A DNA stretch of 64,000 nt from Gyromitra esculenta (taxonomy: Eukaryota > Ascomycota > Pezizomycetes > Pezizales > Discinaceae). The notes below the pieces were generated by a model. That model made no database searches, had not been told where the DNA came from, and was given only the letters and a program-made list of their open reading frames with translations. Each line of letters starts with the position of its first letter. Position 1 is the first letter of the stretch. Below, one piece after another: positions 45,549 through 56,551 of the stretch. Made by a program: the position numbers and the translations under genes. Location: contig JBCAML010000007.1 of assembly GCA_038503075.1 (NCBI GenBank), positions 1,302,001 to 1,366,000 of the forward strand, read 5' to 3'.

Positions 45549-46010
45549 TATTCTAGACGGATATCCCGGCCGATTCGGAAAAAGCATATATTTTGCTTGG
45601 TCTTGCGTAAAACACCACCTATATTTATTTATCTTCTTTTTGATGAAATAAATATACGAGAGACAGCTAAAAACATAGATTATACGGTAGATGACGCAAA
45701 TACATGTATATGGCAAGCTAAAATATATATTGTGATAGTTCTTGGATCTACAATACAAACTGAGTGTTTGCTATCTAGCAACCGGAATATCCGTCAAGAA
45801 TACTAAACACTTAGTTTGTATTGTAGATCCAAGAACTATCACAATATATATTTTAGCTTGCCATATACATGTATTTGCGTCATCTACCGTATAATCTATG
45901 TTTTTAGCTGTCTCTCGTATATTTATTTCATCAAAAAGAAGATAAATAAATATAGGTGGTGTTTTACGCAAGACCAAGCAAAATATATGCTTTTTCTGAA
46001 TCAGCCGGGA
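45549..46010. repeat. Near-perfect palindrome with 206-bp arms
   Basis: Arms 45564-45769 and 45805-46010 are reverse complements without gaps and with three differences, all transitions; the spacer is 35 bp. The right arm ends inside the tRNA-Gly gene (its last 14 bases, including the discriminator), and the left arm starts with a matching copy of that tRNA end (TCCCGGCCGATTCGG). A second repeat, TTTAGTATTCTWGACGGAT, is found just left of the left arm and, inverted, in the spacer. The symmetric open frames reported on each strand are products of this palindrome and not genes. It could fold into a long hairpin as DNA or RNA. Confidence 0.92.
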
Positions 46011-46082
46011 ATCGAACCCGGGTCGGGCGCAAATCATCATTGATAATGGCAAGCGCCCGTGATACCCCTACACCACTGAATC
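45997..46082 (-). tRNA. tRNA-Gly (GCC), intron-containing, joined to palindrome
   Basis: Same tRNA as at 8867 and 9532, with a 15-nt intron in place of 13 and a paired anticodon stem GGCGC/GCGCC. The 3-70 T-T mismatch and A discriminator are kept. Its 3' end runs directly into the palindrome. The first T runs in its transcription direction are TTTT and then TTTTT inside the first arm, so Pol III should normally stop before the hairpin is complete. Confidence 0.88.
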
Positions 46083-46596
46083 TGTACACATAAATGATAT
46101 AAGTGGTACCAAAGATGTGAAAGTAATTGTCCAAAGCCAATCTGATGTTATCCGTCAACTTATCTCCCTAAATATTCTCGCTAACGACTATGGCAAACTA
46201 CGGCCTAAAATCTACTTGCATATCCCAAATTCTCTTCCCCTATGACTGGGCTTGTGGAGGAATACAGATCTAGCATTCTAGTTCTCGCAGACTGCGTTCA
46301 CGCTGGCGTTGCGTAACGCTAATACTAGGAAAATGCAGAGCTACAGGCATAAGTATTACAGATTTAATATCGCTATCGTATACCTGGAAACCAAATTAAT
46401 CGAGTGACACGAAGTGATTTGGGAAAGCTATAGCTGCCTTATTGTGCAACCAATATGAGCAACCGCGTTGAGGCGGGTAACCGCGCAAATTTTGCTATCC
46501 TCCAACTATCATGACGTCGATATGCTTTTTATGTGCCAGGCTTAAAAGTCATGTTTCTATGTCTTAGCCCCCCAAGTTCAGAATCAATCGGCGAAA
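46083..46596. other. Intergenic, no gene seen
   Basis: Between the tRNA-Gly and the small myristoylation-motif gene. The last 100-200 bp are the likely promoter and leader of that gene. Confidence 0.4.
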
Positions 46597-47218
46597 ATGG
46601 GCTCTAAAGCTTCTAAGGTAACACGAGCAGCTGGCGCCGGTGCTCGAAAATATCCTTCACGTTTGCCAGAAGCTCGTTCCTCGCAAAATTCGATCAGTGC
46701 AGAGCCGTTGGTACGTCCGAAGGCGCAGATTAGTTGGGAGAAAGACGAAGGTAAGTTGTGCAGATTTTGGATGATTGGTGTTTGGCATTTGGAATTGATC
46801 TTGTGATAGCGATTAGGCAAGACGCACAAGATCCGGATTTTCAGAGCATGCTTAGGGCTGTAGGCTCAGTCCAACAACTGCAACAAGTTCCAGATCCTGC
46901 AAAAAAAGTGCCTCTAGACTCACAGGTATGATTTATGTCGACATTATAGTTGAGCTAAGCTAATTCCTATTGGCTGAGGTACAGAGCTCGAACTCTCTTC
47001 ATACACTGTCCCGCCGCCAAATTCTCGATGATCAACAGTCAAGCGAGTCATCAACCCCGGGCGCCACCAATAGTCACACCTGGACAGACGTCTCTACCAT
47101 ACTCCGGATAATCTCCCTTAGAGACGATAAAGGACTTAGTGGAGAGCAAATTGAGAGAGACCTCAAGTTGACACCGGGGTTTCTTAAGAGGTTGGGCACA
47201 AAGGTTTCGAAACCATAA
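46597..47218 (+). CDS. Small protein with N-myristoylation motif, unknown function
   Basis: Three exons (46597-46750, 46810-46925, 46985-47218) joined in frame give 167 residues. Donors are GTAAGT and GTATGA and acceptors TAG and CAG. The start MGSKASK fits an N-myristoylation signal (Gly2, Ser6, Lys7). Residues 8-50 are basic. The middle is a Gln-rich polar helix (SVQQLQQVPDP), and the C-terminal 40 residues (ILRIISLRDDKGLSGEQIERDLKL and on) look like a small helix-turn-helix-like fold. The pattern recalls small conserved ascomycete proteins, possibly mitochondrial or membrane-attached, but I cannot name a family. A further intron near the 3' end is possible because GTTTCG follows the last GTK codons. 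Confidence 0.7.
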
Positions 47219-50200
47219 ATGCACGAGGTAATACCTATCGGGTGTATACAAATGATGAAATAGTTCTAATTCCAAAAACCAAAAACCAATTAGAAGCCAA
47301 AATTTGCTTGGACTATGCAGGGGCGTTTCGTAGAAGTTAGGAGTGAACATTGTATTTTATTTTTATTTTTTTAAAAAAGCACATTCTTTAAGCCTACCCG
47401 TGACATATTAGTGCGTTGAGGGCAAATTGAATCTGAGTAGATCCTAATCCTGAGGCCTAGTTGTCTGAATTCTTATATCGCGCCCTCAATCTTAGTGGCG
47501 GCCATGAGAATGTGAGCCCCGTCACTGGGTTCCGAAACAATACACGCTACCAGGCAAAGCCTAACAATAACACTCGTTTGTTAAATAGGCCCGGGGCAAG
47601 AGTCCTTCCGAGATCCGGACCTGAATTAGGCAAGCTGCATCCAAACAGTAGCACCCTACCGGAAGCCCTTTCCCATCCACACAGGCCCTTATCATAGCTT
47701 CTTAGTCTATTATATGGGAGAAGATCTCGCGGTTGTGATTTGTGCTGGCGCTTCGCTTTTAGAAGATTTCATATTTACAAGTCGAAAGAACCGAAATACG
47801 CTTACGGCTACCGTCATCGAGAGTCTACTTATGTTGAAACACACCTCATTCGGATCTAAACCAATGAATGAAATACTTAAATTGTGATCCATCGCGGTCA
47901 CAAGATATTCAGGAGCTATCGTTTCCTCTTTCCGTATTTGATGAACGTTGTATGATCAATCAGGTTTAGCGTGGTTCAAATTTTCCCGCGACCCGAGTAT
48001 CCTCGAGCTAACCCGTTTTTACCCCCAGTTGCTCAAAGTCATCTTTATACCTATATGTTATGCAGTTATGATGTGTAGTCCCAGACATATTACCAAGTCG
48101 ATCGATGCCAACTCCTCTCCAAGACGTGATATGCGCGGCTTATCCCATCGAGAGTGGATTTGCGAGAGAAAAATAACCTTTTCACTGAAGCCTGACGCTG
48201 GATCACTTCTTCGGGAAATATGACCGTTGTAAGTACGATGCGTAGCCTTGAGAATTTTCGAGTAGCCTACAATTCTATCTCATTTGTCAAAGGGGGACGA
48301 ATCACTATTGTTACGAGGCAAGCATGCTCAACATTCTCAACTTGAGTGACCTCGTGGACCAATACACACTACAGTCAAAGAGGTTGATCAACGCCAGCTG
48401 CAGTACTACAGGATAAGCTAATTATAAATTGCATTTTTCGATCATTACCTATGCGTATTATTGGGTCTTAAGCTAACATCTACGTTTTCAATAAAAAGTC
48501 GGATAAGAAATCTCAGACAACTCTCTAGGTGCCAGTTAAAATTACTACGCTAGAGCGATCATAATATTTGTGGGGCGGATGAGACTACACAAATCCGTCA
48601 ACGTCTCAGCGGCAGCCCTCTTTGGAACTACATAAAGGTCGACTAACGGCTTATTGTCGAGGAAGTAATATAGCTACTTTAGCCAGAGGCGTGGCCGGTT
48701 TTAAGATTTATTCTGTATGTAATATTATCGCAAAACTAATCAGCTAGAGAAGAAAAAAGAAGAAAACGCGGTGCATGTATGATAAAATGGCCAGGAAACG
48801 CGTATATTCAGGAATCCAACAAAAAAGACACAGTTCGGATAGTGAAGTGTCTGTGGACTACCTGAGTAGAGAAAATAAATATATCCAGTACGATAACCTC
48901 ATGGGCCATCTATAATATGTGTACTTATTGCTTACTTCCATGCTTACCGAGCCCAGCTCAGACCCAGTCGTCTACCGCGTCAAGGGCAGGTAATTCGTAA
49001 TGCATTCACCTGTCGAGACTCAGGAAATCCCATAGTAATCCTCACTTGATGTTTATTATTTAAGTTCCTCTAAGACACTACTGCATTCAAAGAATTGATA
49101 CCATTCATAAGAAAAAAGAAAATCTTACAGGTAATTTGTGGTGGTAAGTGTAGAAATATCTAGAGGCCTATAGCTAGGAGACGCCGACGACTAACCAGAG
49201 CTACATGCAAGTTTGCACCCGAGCGATTACCAAGCCTGTGTATGGACGGAAGCTACAAGATTTAAATCTGGTCCTTGAGTATATTTCTAAACGATAGCTT
49301 ATCTGTTTAAGGCTTGCCGAGTGCCGTTAGATAGCAAGCCTAAGAAACAGTGGGGCGAACAGCGAGTGATTTATCGTGGCCGAAAATTTGACCTACGTTT
49401 TACCGCACACCCATTGGTGAAAAACTTCAGGCCGTAAAACTACTGGAAAATTAATTGCCCAGGAGATGATTCTCGGAAGTTAGTTCAAAAACGGCCTCTC
49501 CCCAGCTGCAGGGTCACAAAGTAAAGGTCTCATAAGTAGAGATAACTATAGCTCAATGCTATATATCTTCTGGGTGAACAGTTTAAGTTTTTAGAAATAC
49601 TCGTGTGATGCTATTAACTTATGCGAAATGTTGATTTCTTTTGGGAGAATACTAACCTTATATAAAGTTCCCCGGGGTGTTTGCAATGTACTGGGCGCAG
49701 TAGGAGGGATTACAGTATTAGTAGTAATATAACACTACGAAAAGTTTTTCGAAGTCGTAATGAGATAGAAGCGCCATGATAGCTGGAGAACAGGCATTTT
49801 TTTTCACCGGAATATATACGTAATAATGTGGCCAGAAGGCTAAAGGATCGAGGGAGATTCAGCCGTACAGACTCGTACTACAGAATAGTTTTGAGCCTGG
49901 CTAGACTAGGGATGTGCGTGGAGGCGGAAAGCACAATTGCCGTATTAACTCGCATCAGTGGATGGTCACACGGGAAGTTGAAGTCACTTTGTTGAGCAAC
50001 GTGGCTCAAACCTCCCCTCAGTCATTTTCTTGCTTGAAAGGGCAACTTCAACGTCTTATGTGACCGCTCATTCGCGAATCAATTCAGTAACGCTTTCTGC
50101 AAGCAATACTAGTTTTGGGGGCCTTTGGCGATAAAACTCTGACGAGCCGCCTGATTCATAACACTTTGGGTGTAACTTTTTTACACACCTAAGAAACACT

Positions 50201-52020
50201 AGACTCAGGGTAATGGGAATGCATTTTTAGGGCGAGTCAAGCACTTCAAAAGTTAGTGTATATAGTTGTGACGAGCAAAAAAAGACCCTGGTAGTTAAAC
50301 TCTAGAGAGCATTTACGTAGGGGTTTAACCCACTACAATGCTATTAAACCCTTTAATTTTCATGATCAAGAGTGATAAAGGAGTTCCCCTGAAATTTCTC
50401 CTAAAATTAATGGAATGGATCTGGCATCGATATTTCTACTAGCAAAAAAAAAAATTTGAACTGGGGACAGGGCTTGTTGCAGCCGAAAAGCAGTGGAATC
50501 AGGCCCACTACTACTTCGGATTGCGGCTAACGACTTAGACGCGCTTCGCTAAGCAAAACTCGAATACAACCTAACCCGCTAGCACGGGATCTCTTCCAGC
50601 ATGAAAAAGGCGCCCAGCTAGAAAGGATAACTAAGGAAAAGAAATATATATCAGAGAAATGCCTATTCTTCCATCCCAATGATCGTGCTTTATAAAGGAA
50701 AACTGTACTTAGCGCTCTGTAACTGCATACTGACCGTTCGATAGCAGTTTGCAGTTGGCATATGCATTGGGTGCGTGTATGCATGCCATGACTCCAATAA
50801 GCGCAAGCGTATACGCCGATCGACGCTAAATCTTCGCGTTAACACAAGACATTACAGCATTTATGATTAACTGAGATGCGCGCGAACGTATTAACGCCAA
50901 GGATTGGAAACCCTAAGTTAATTATGAATAGCAAGATGATAGGCTACATATAGGTCTACTTCAGCTAATCACAACGCCCATCCAAGTTAACAGCCGATGC
51001 TCCCAATCAATATTCCACAGTTCCTATGTATATACACACGTAACTACCTAATACTACCTTCCTATACTAATCTGTACTTAAACGCTATATGGTTCAAGCA
51101 CACTACCATTATATATTAGCGCCAACATCTACGGAAACAGGTGTCCTGGTTTAAAGTTCGTCAATCTTGATCTTTAAAGAGTAGATGGGCTAGAATTGAC
51201 AGAAACCAAGAATTCTAAGCCACATAAGCGCAACCACTTGCGTACTAATTTGGGATATAAGCCTAGACCACCTATGAGCCCCCACCAAGGAAGTGACACC
51301 TCTATCCCGATCAGGAATACGATATCTCATATGAGATCGGAATCGCCCAACCTTCATTATCTTTACGCACATGCACCCTAAAATCCGGGTACAATCCCAT
51401 TACAGTACACAGATATTCGGGTCGGGGTGTTACGACAGCACAGGTCTTGCAGTTTGTGGAGTGCCTCCAGAACGGATAAACCCCCCGTTCAATCTTTGCT
51501 TGACCGTGGGTCAGCCTCTGTCACATCCCTGCATCTCTTCTGGACCTGTTTACTTGAGCGAGCTCTATAAAAAAAGCAATATTTATATTGCAGAAAGCAG
51601 GGATCATAGGAAAAATGCTTTTTCCAGTCATAAGCGCCCCACTCTAGGTCACCAATCGACACTGGATTAAGTCAATAGCAGGCGAACCATGCTTTGCATC
51701 TTAAAATTCAATAGCTTCCCCGCAGGAATCTCTACCAATAGGTAACTTTCCCAGAGTGTACCACATCTGGTGCGTCTTCAGGAGCAAACCTTACTGGTAT
51801 ACTAGCAACGGCAGCGGAGCATGTCACCAAATAATTTTTCAACTCCCATTTTATGCGTACAAAAGCTAAACAACATCAAAAAATAGAACTGAAACTCTGC
51901 TAACAATGCTAATATATGAAGCACCGAACATCATGGTCCATATCGCACCACACGCACTTGACGTAATGAAAGGGTAGCTTCCCTGGTCACAATTGCAACG
52001 CTCAGGTATGCAATTCCAAA
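47219..52020. other. 4.8-kb gene-free region
   Basis: No domain-bearing frame on either strand; between about 48230 and 50500 there is hardly any open frame at all. Base composition is mixed and no terminal repeats stand out. Probably old, decayed repeat DNA. Confidence 0.45.
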
Positions 52021-53251
52021 TCACCAAGAGTGATGCCCACCGTCCATAATAAGATCAGCGCCAGTCATGAACGAGCTCGCATCGCTGAGCAAGAAGACGG
52101 CAGCTCCTCTAACCAAAGAAAGGGCTATTATCAGTATGCACCCAGCGAATTGAAACGGAAGATAAGGAGGAGGAAAATAAGAAACTACTAACCTATACTC
52201 TCTCGGATTACTAAGCCTTCCTAGCATATTCTGTGTCGGCCAATCTGTCCTCCTCTCTGGGAATTTCACAAATAGCTCCTCCACCATCGCGGTGACGATA
52301 TAACCCGGGGATATGGTGTTAACTCTTATTCCATGAGGGCCCCATTCGGCAGCCAAGTTGCGACCCAGTTGAAGAACGGCCGATTTGGACGCGTTATAAG
52401 CGGGGCAAATTAGTCCCTAGTAGAATATCTGTTAGGGAGGGGACTGCCAAACTGTATCCAACTATGGGATATAAAAATTATTTTACCTTGTTGGCAATAG
52501 TCCCAGACATTGAAGCTATCATAACAATGCTACCTCCTTTTCCAAACTTCACCATTTGCCTAGCAGCTGCTTGGGCAGTAAGAAAAGCACCGGTGACATT
52601 GATTTCCATCATCTTATTAAAATCGGCCGCAGTGTATTCCAGTGCAGGTATTTCTTCGTTAATACCTGCTGCAGCGATCAACCCATCCAACCGGCCATTC
52701 TCAGTAGCAATACCCTCAACCGTCTTGTGGAGTTTCACTTCATCACGGACATCGAGTTTGCGATAGTGAAGGGAGGTCCCAAGTTCTTTTTCAGCCCTGG
52801 CTTGAACTTCGTAAAATTCGGAACTTGGCTCTTCGAGTCTGTCCAGCGCGTAAACTGCAAAAATAAAAGAATATGCTTAGCGCTCGCACTTTGGAAATTT
52901 AAGTTGTGATTCAGTCAAACCTTTAGCTCCAGCTTCTAGAAGAGCTTCTGTTTGCGTCAATCCTAGGCCTCGGGCTCCGCCAGAAACCAGAACGACTCTA
53001 TCAACCAAGTTGAACTCTGGAAGACGCTTTTGCGTGCCAAGAAAAGCTGGTGCCTCCTTGCCACTTTGTAGATTTTCCGCCTCCCTTTTAGGTGTTGAGG
53101 CTGGCACACGGATGGATTTAAATGCTGGATATGAGGAGAACGATTTCACTGCTGTGGCAGCTCTGAAGCGAAATGGTCTTTGCGGAACAAATCTCCCGCT
53201 CTGCTGGAGAGCTTGTGCAAGACGCGGAGCGATACGAATGCTGGGGTTCAT
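52021..53251 (-). CDS. Short-chain dehydrogenase/reductase, D-arabinitol/mannitol-type
   Basis: Four exons (53251-52921, 52854-52487, 52416-52193, 52108-52021) give 336 residues. The real start is the ATG at 53251; the open frame above it begins with TTG. Residues 1-45 are Arg-rich and lack acids (IRIAPRLAQALQQSGRFVPQR), as in a mitochondrial presequence. The SDR core has the nucleotide loop SGGARGLGL, the NAG-like AAAGI, catalytic Ser in IASMSG and YxxxK in YNASK, then PGYIVTAM and the end FMTGADLIMDGGHHSW. This pattern is close to fungal NAD(P)-dependent D-arabinitol 2-dehydrogenase or mannitol/sorbose reductase-like SDRs. The exact polyol or ketone substrate cannot be read from the sequence. 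No pathway partner is nearby. Confidence 0.92.
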
Positions 53252-55093
53252 GGTAATCGTATTCGAACGAGACAAGTGATGTAGAAGGAGGTAGAAAGGC
53301 AGTACAGAAGGTGTTTTGGAGTATTCAAGTTATTTGGTGGGTTGAAAACAGATGGGTAGAACATTGCGACTAACCACGGTGCCAGGGGTATTTAAGCAAC
53401 TGAAGGAGGGGCAATCGATTGCAATATCGTGCTTAGTTCCCGAGTCATTACAAGTTGCGCTGTACGCAATAGCCGAACTAGAGAAGCCCCGAGCCAAGGA
53501 GGCGAATAGCATCAGAGAGGAATTTTCGTGAACGAGTGCACAACAGTTAGTAGTAATAGTCGCACGTTGGCATAGCTCTGAAATGGGTGATATTTGCATG
53601 GGAGTAATTGGTTTCTTCGACGTTTCTATAAAATCTAGACCCTTCGATTCTTTTGCTTTTCCTCGTTCTCCGCTGTTGTTGCTCGTCTGTTTGGAACAGA
53701 AAAGATAACGAAATTTGCATGAAATACATCTCCCAACAGTAAACATCCACGCGTATATCATCGTATACACGCTGCATAGCCATTTTGGATACAGCTACTG
53801 GACGTGTTGGTAGGGCCAGTGTGGTTACTAGGGGACGGCCATCTGCCCCAGTAAATAGAACAATACAGTTTCATTTGATTCAGAGTGACATATGCAGGAT
53901 CGAAGGTAAGGATTGGAAGCATTGCACGATCCGGAATGTTCGAATCGAGGCGTTCCGCGAACTCGGGAGCCACCCATCGTTTGGTACGACGAACTCGTCC
54001 CAATTGCTCGCACTCGGCTAACACGAGGCTCGTACAGCATGTACATGTACGTCACATGGACGTTGTACTAGTACATTGCATCATGTGTGTCGTGCATATG
54101 TCTAGGTGCGGCAGCCAACCTCATCGACGTCCAACACCTTGGGTCGAAGTCGGCATTCCATTTCAAGTAATTCGGTCTGGCTTCTTGTCAATAAAACACA
54201 ACCTTCATACTAAACCTCTTATCCCAACCCTCGTCCCGGGATAGCTATCACCGCCCAAATTAAATTAAATTCACTACGGATTCCCAATGCCGAACCTTGC
54301 TGAAAGCCAAAGCAAAGTTAGAGCATCTCTGTCTGTTCAAAGCCAGCATATCAGTAGGGTGCTTCATGCTATTTTGACTTTAGTTTCGAAGCTTCCCCAC
54401 AATCACTGATCGGTATGCTGACCGCAGCTTAGTGTATTGTATTGCAAAACGGGCCTCTTCTAGGACAGCAATGGTATTCGGTTGATTGTGGTCCGATTTT
54501 GCAGCGCGGGGACAGAGTTTGATGCAGCTCGAGCCTGTGGCAAAGCAGATTGCCAACGGAGTTCCCCAGTGCTATAATCAGGGGTTATCTCAAACAGAAA
54601 CAGATATAGGCAGCCAGAATCTCAAAAACATGTCGAACGCTGCTGGATAAACTCCTGCGTGAAACTGAAGATACATGACCAGAAACACCAAAACCAGTTA
54701 ATGATTTAAAAGTGACCCTAGAGCGTGCCTAAAGGCATGTTAGAGTTGATTGAATTTAAGCAGCGAGATCACAACGCTTCCTCCTGCAGTTATGGTGCCA
54801 GGGTACATTACAAGCACAAGGGATGAGGATATGTCGTTAATCGTAAGCCAGGTGCCTATCATTTCATTAGCCCCGCTAACCGTTACCTTTATCAGGCTGC
54901 ATAGTCTCAGCCCTAACCCTTTGGATCCCGAATCAGTATTCGTGATCAAGTAATTTCTTTTCATCGTCCAAGAGACGCTGCAGCTACTGGTCACGATTTT
55001 GCTGCTGGGATAACATTGCATACCTAAGATCGATTCTATCCCTGAGTGGTTCTGAAGAGCCGCTTCGTGACTGGGCTACACAAGATGAACATA
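53252..55093. other. Intergenic, SDR promoter side
   Basis: The first few hundred bases are the SDR promoter. TACATGTA occurs at 54042 and CCCTAACCC at 54911. Frames of 75-146 codons overlap on both strands without domain similarity. Confidence 0.4.
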
Positions 55094-55226
55094 CTCGGGG
55101 CAGATGTGGAGAACCTGAACATAACTTTCGCTGGTAGAGATTTTTGATTCGCCCTCACCTAGCACGTCGACGTATTGATTGGTCAACTCGCACTTGCATG
55201 TTCAGGTTTTCCGTAACTGCCCCGAG
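55094..55226. mobile_element. 133-bp MITE, copy 2
   Basis: TIRs start CTCGGGGCAG and end AACCTGAACAT with a few internal mismatches. TA flanks both sides (55092-93 and 55227-28). The core word GATTCGCC begins at offset 52, as in copy 3, and in copy 1 the related AATTCGTCC begins at the same offset. The interior shares TTTTTGATTCGCC and CACCTAGCAC with copy 3. Confidence 0.85.
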
Positions 55227-56461
55227 TACTCTGGTGCATAATATTAGGTGCATATTTTTATGTGCAGCAAACCGCTCCACCGATATCCCAAGCTTGTCGC
55301 TACTACAATCGTGAAAGCTTTTTTCGCATAGTCTAATTATAACTACCAGGACAATATACAAGATAGCCATTTAAGCTTAGATAGGACACACTACAGGTCA
55401 CTAACTGGTCATAAACAAACCAATAAACCCGTTACAAAATGCATCGCCAACAGCAAAAGTAAGGTTAGGGTTACATCAAAACCGTTAGGTTGTAACACAA
55501 GGCTGCGATGTATCACACAAACCACTCCGGTCAATTATCGTGACAACCAAATCACCCCAATGCTCCATCTTGTCCTTCACCGCCACGACACCCGTTCAAT
55601 CAGCACACAAACGCGGCTAATAGGAATTCAGCGGTGAGAAATATTTATGAAAAAGCACTCAGCCCAACCAGCGAACCCGTTAATCGACGTTCCGATTCAA
55701 TCAGATCTCTAGGACAAAGAGTTAGGTCACCCTAAGTTCCTTGAGACTTCAGATTCAAAATATCTCGTCTATCTTGAGGCATTTTGCTGTCGTTAGATAT
55801 TTGATCTCAACCAGACTTGAATCATGATCCCAGGACACCGGAAATCTCCGCGGTTCGTGGAAACACCTAACTTAGCACCACCAGTTACTTTAGCCATAGC
55901 CCTGGACCCCATGGAATCGTATATCTGGTAATCCACTCAAGTCTACTGAGATGTTGTTGACTCTTGATTTCCTTAGCAACAACCAATGACGGAAACAGAC
56001 GAGTGATACTCTGTGATTGCTCACACACCCTAGGATCAAGCTAACAAAGCGAGAAATATAGTAAACGAATGGATCAAGTTAGATTTAATAGGCATAAAGC
56101 CGATTCGAGCTCTTAGCCATAGCTACTAACAGGAAGCCACGCGAAACTTTAATCGAACGTCGCCTATATCTGATGCGAGCGAGAAAGTGGTAGTTCCTCT
56201 TATTTAGCTTGTTTCTCTCCATATTGGAATAGAAATCATCGAATGATTTCCACGGATTTATTTCAGTATCCTCACGCCCCTCACCTCCTTTTCAGCAGCA
56301 AACTGATTGCCAATAGCCAAATCGAATAATGTCCCCACACTGGGGTACTCCATGTTCTCCGCAACCTTTATCCAGCAGGGCTAGTGGATAACATGTAAAT
56401 CTGATCTGTCGCGTCAATTCTGCGAAGCAACCATGCCATTAGTCCAGTGCACGATAATCAT

Positions 56462-56551
56462 CACACACACACTCACCCGCACCCACCCACACCCACCCAC
56501 GCTCATCCACGCTCATCCACGCTCACCCACACCAACCCATCCACACCCTTT
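56462..56551. repeat. CA-rich minisatellite
   Basis: A (CA)n start, then CCCACCCACA units, then three 10-bp units GCTCATCCAC (the third with one change) at 56501-56530, then degenerate CCAACCCATCC. One strand is almost free of G. Confidence 0.75.

Noticed and set aside
45597..46052. Matching open frames on both strands that encode nearly the same 60-residue peptide
   Set aside because: They are the same sequence read from the two arms of the palindrome; no domain, AT-rich codon use, and each runs through the arm into flanking DNA.
53249..53275. Upstream extension of the SDR frame to 53275
   Set aside because: The codon at 53275 is TTG; the first ATG is at 53251 and gives an intact presequence.
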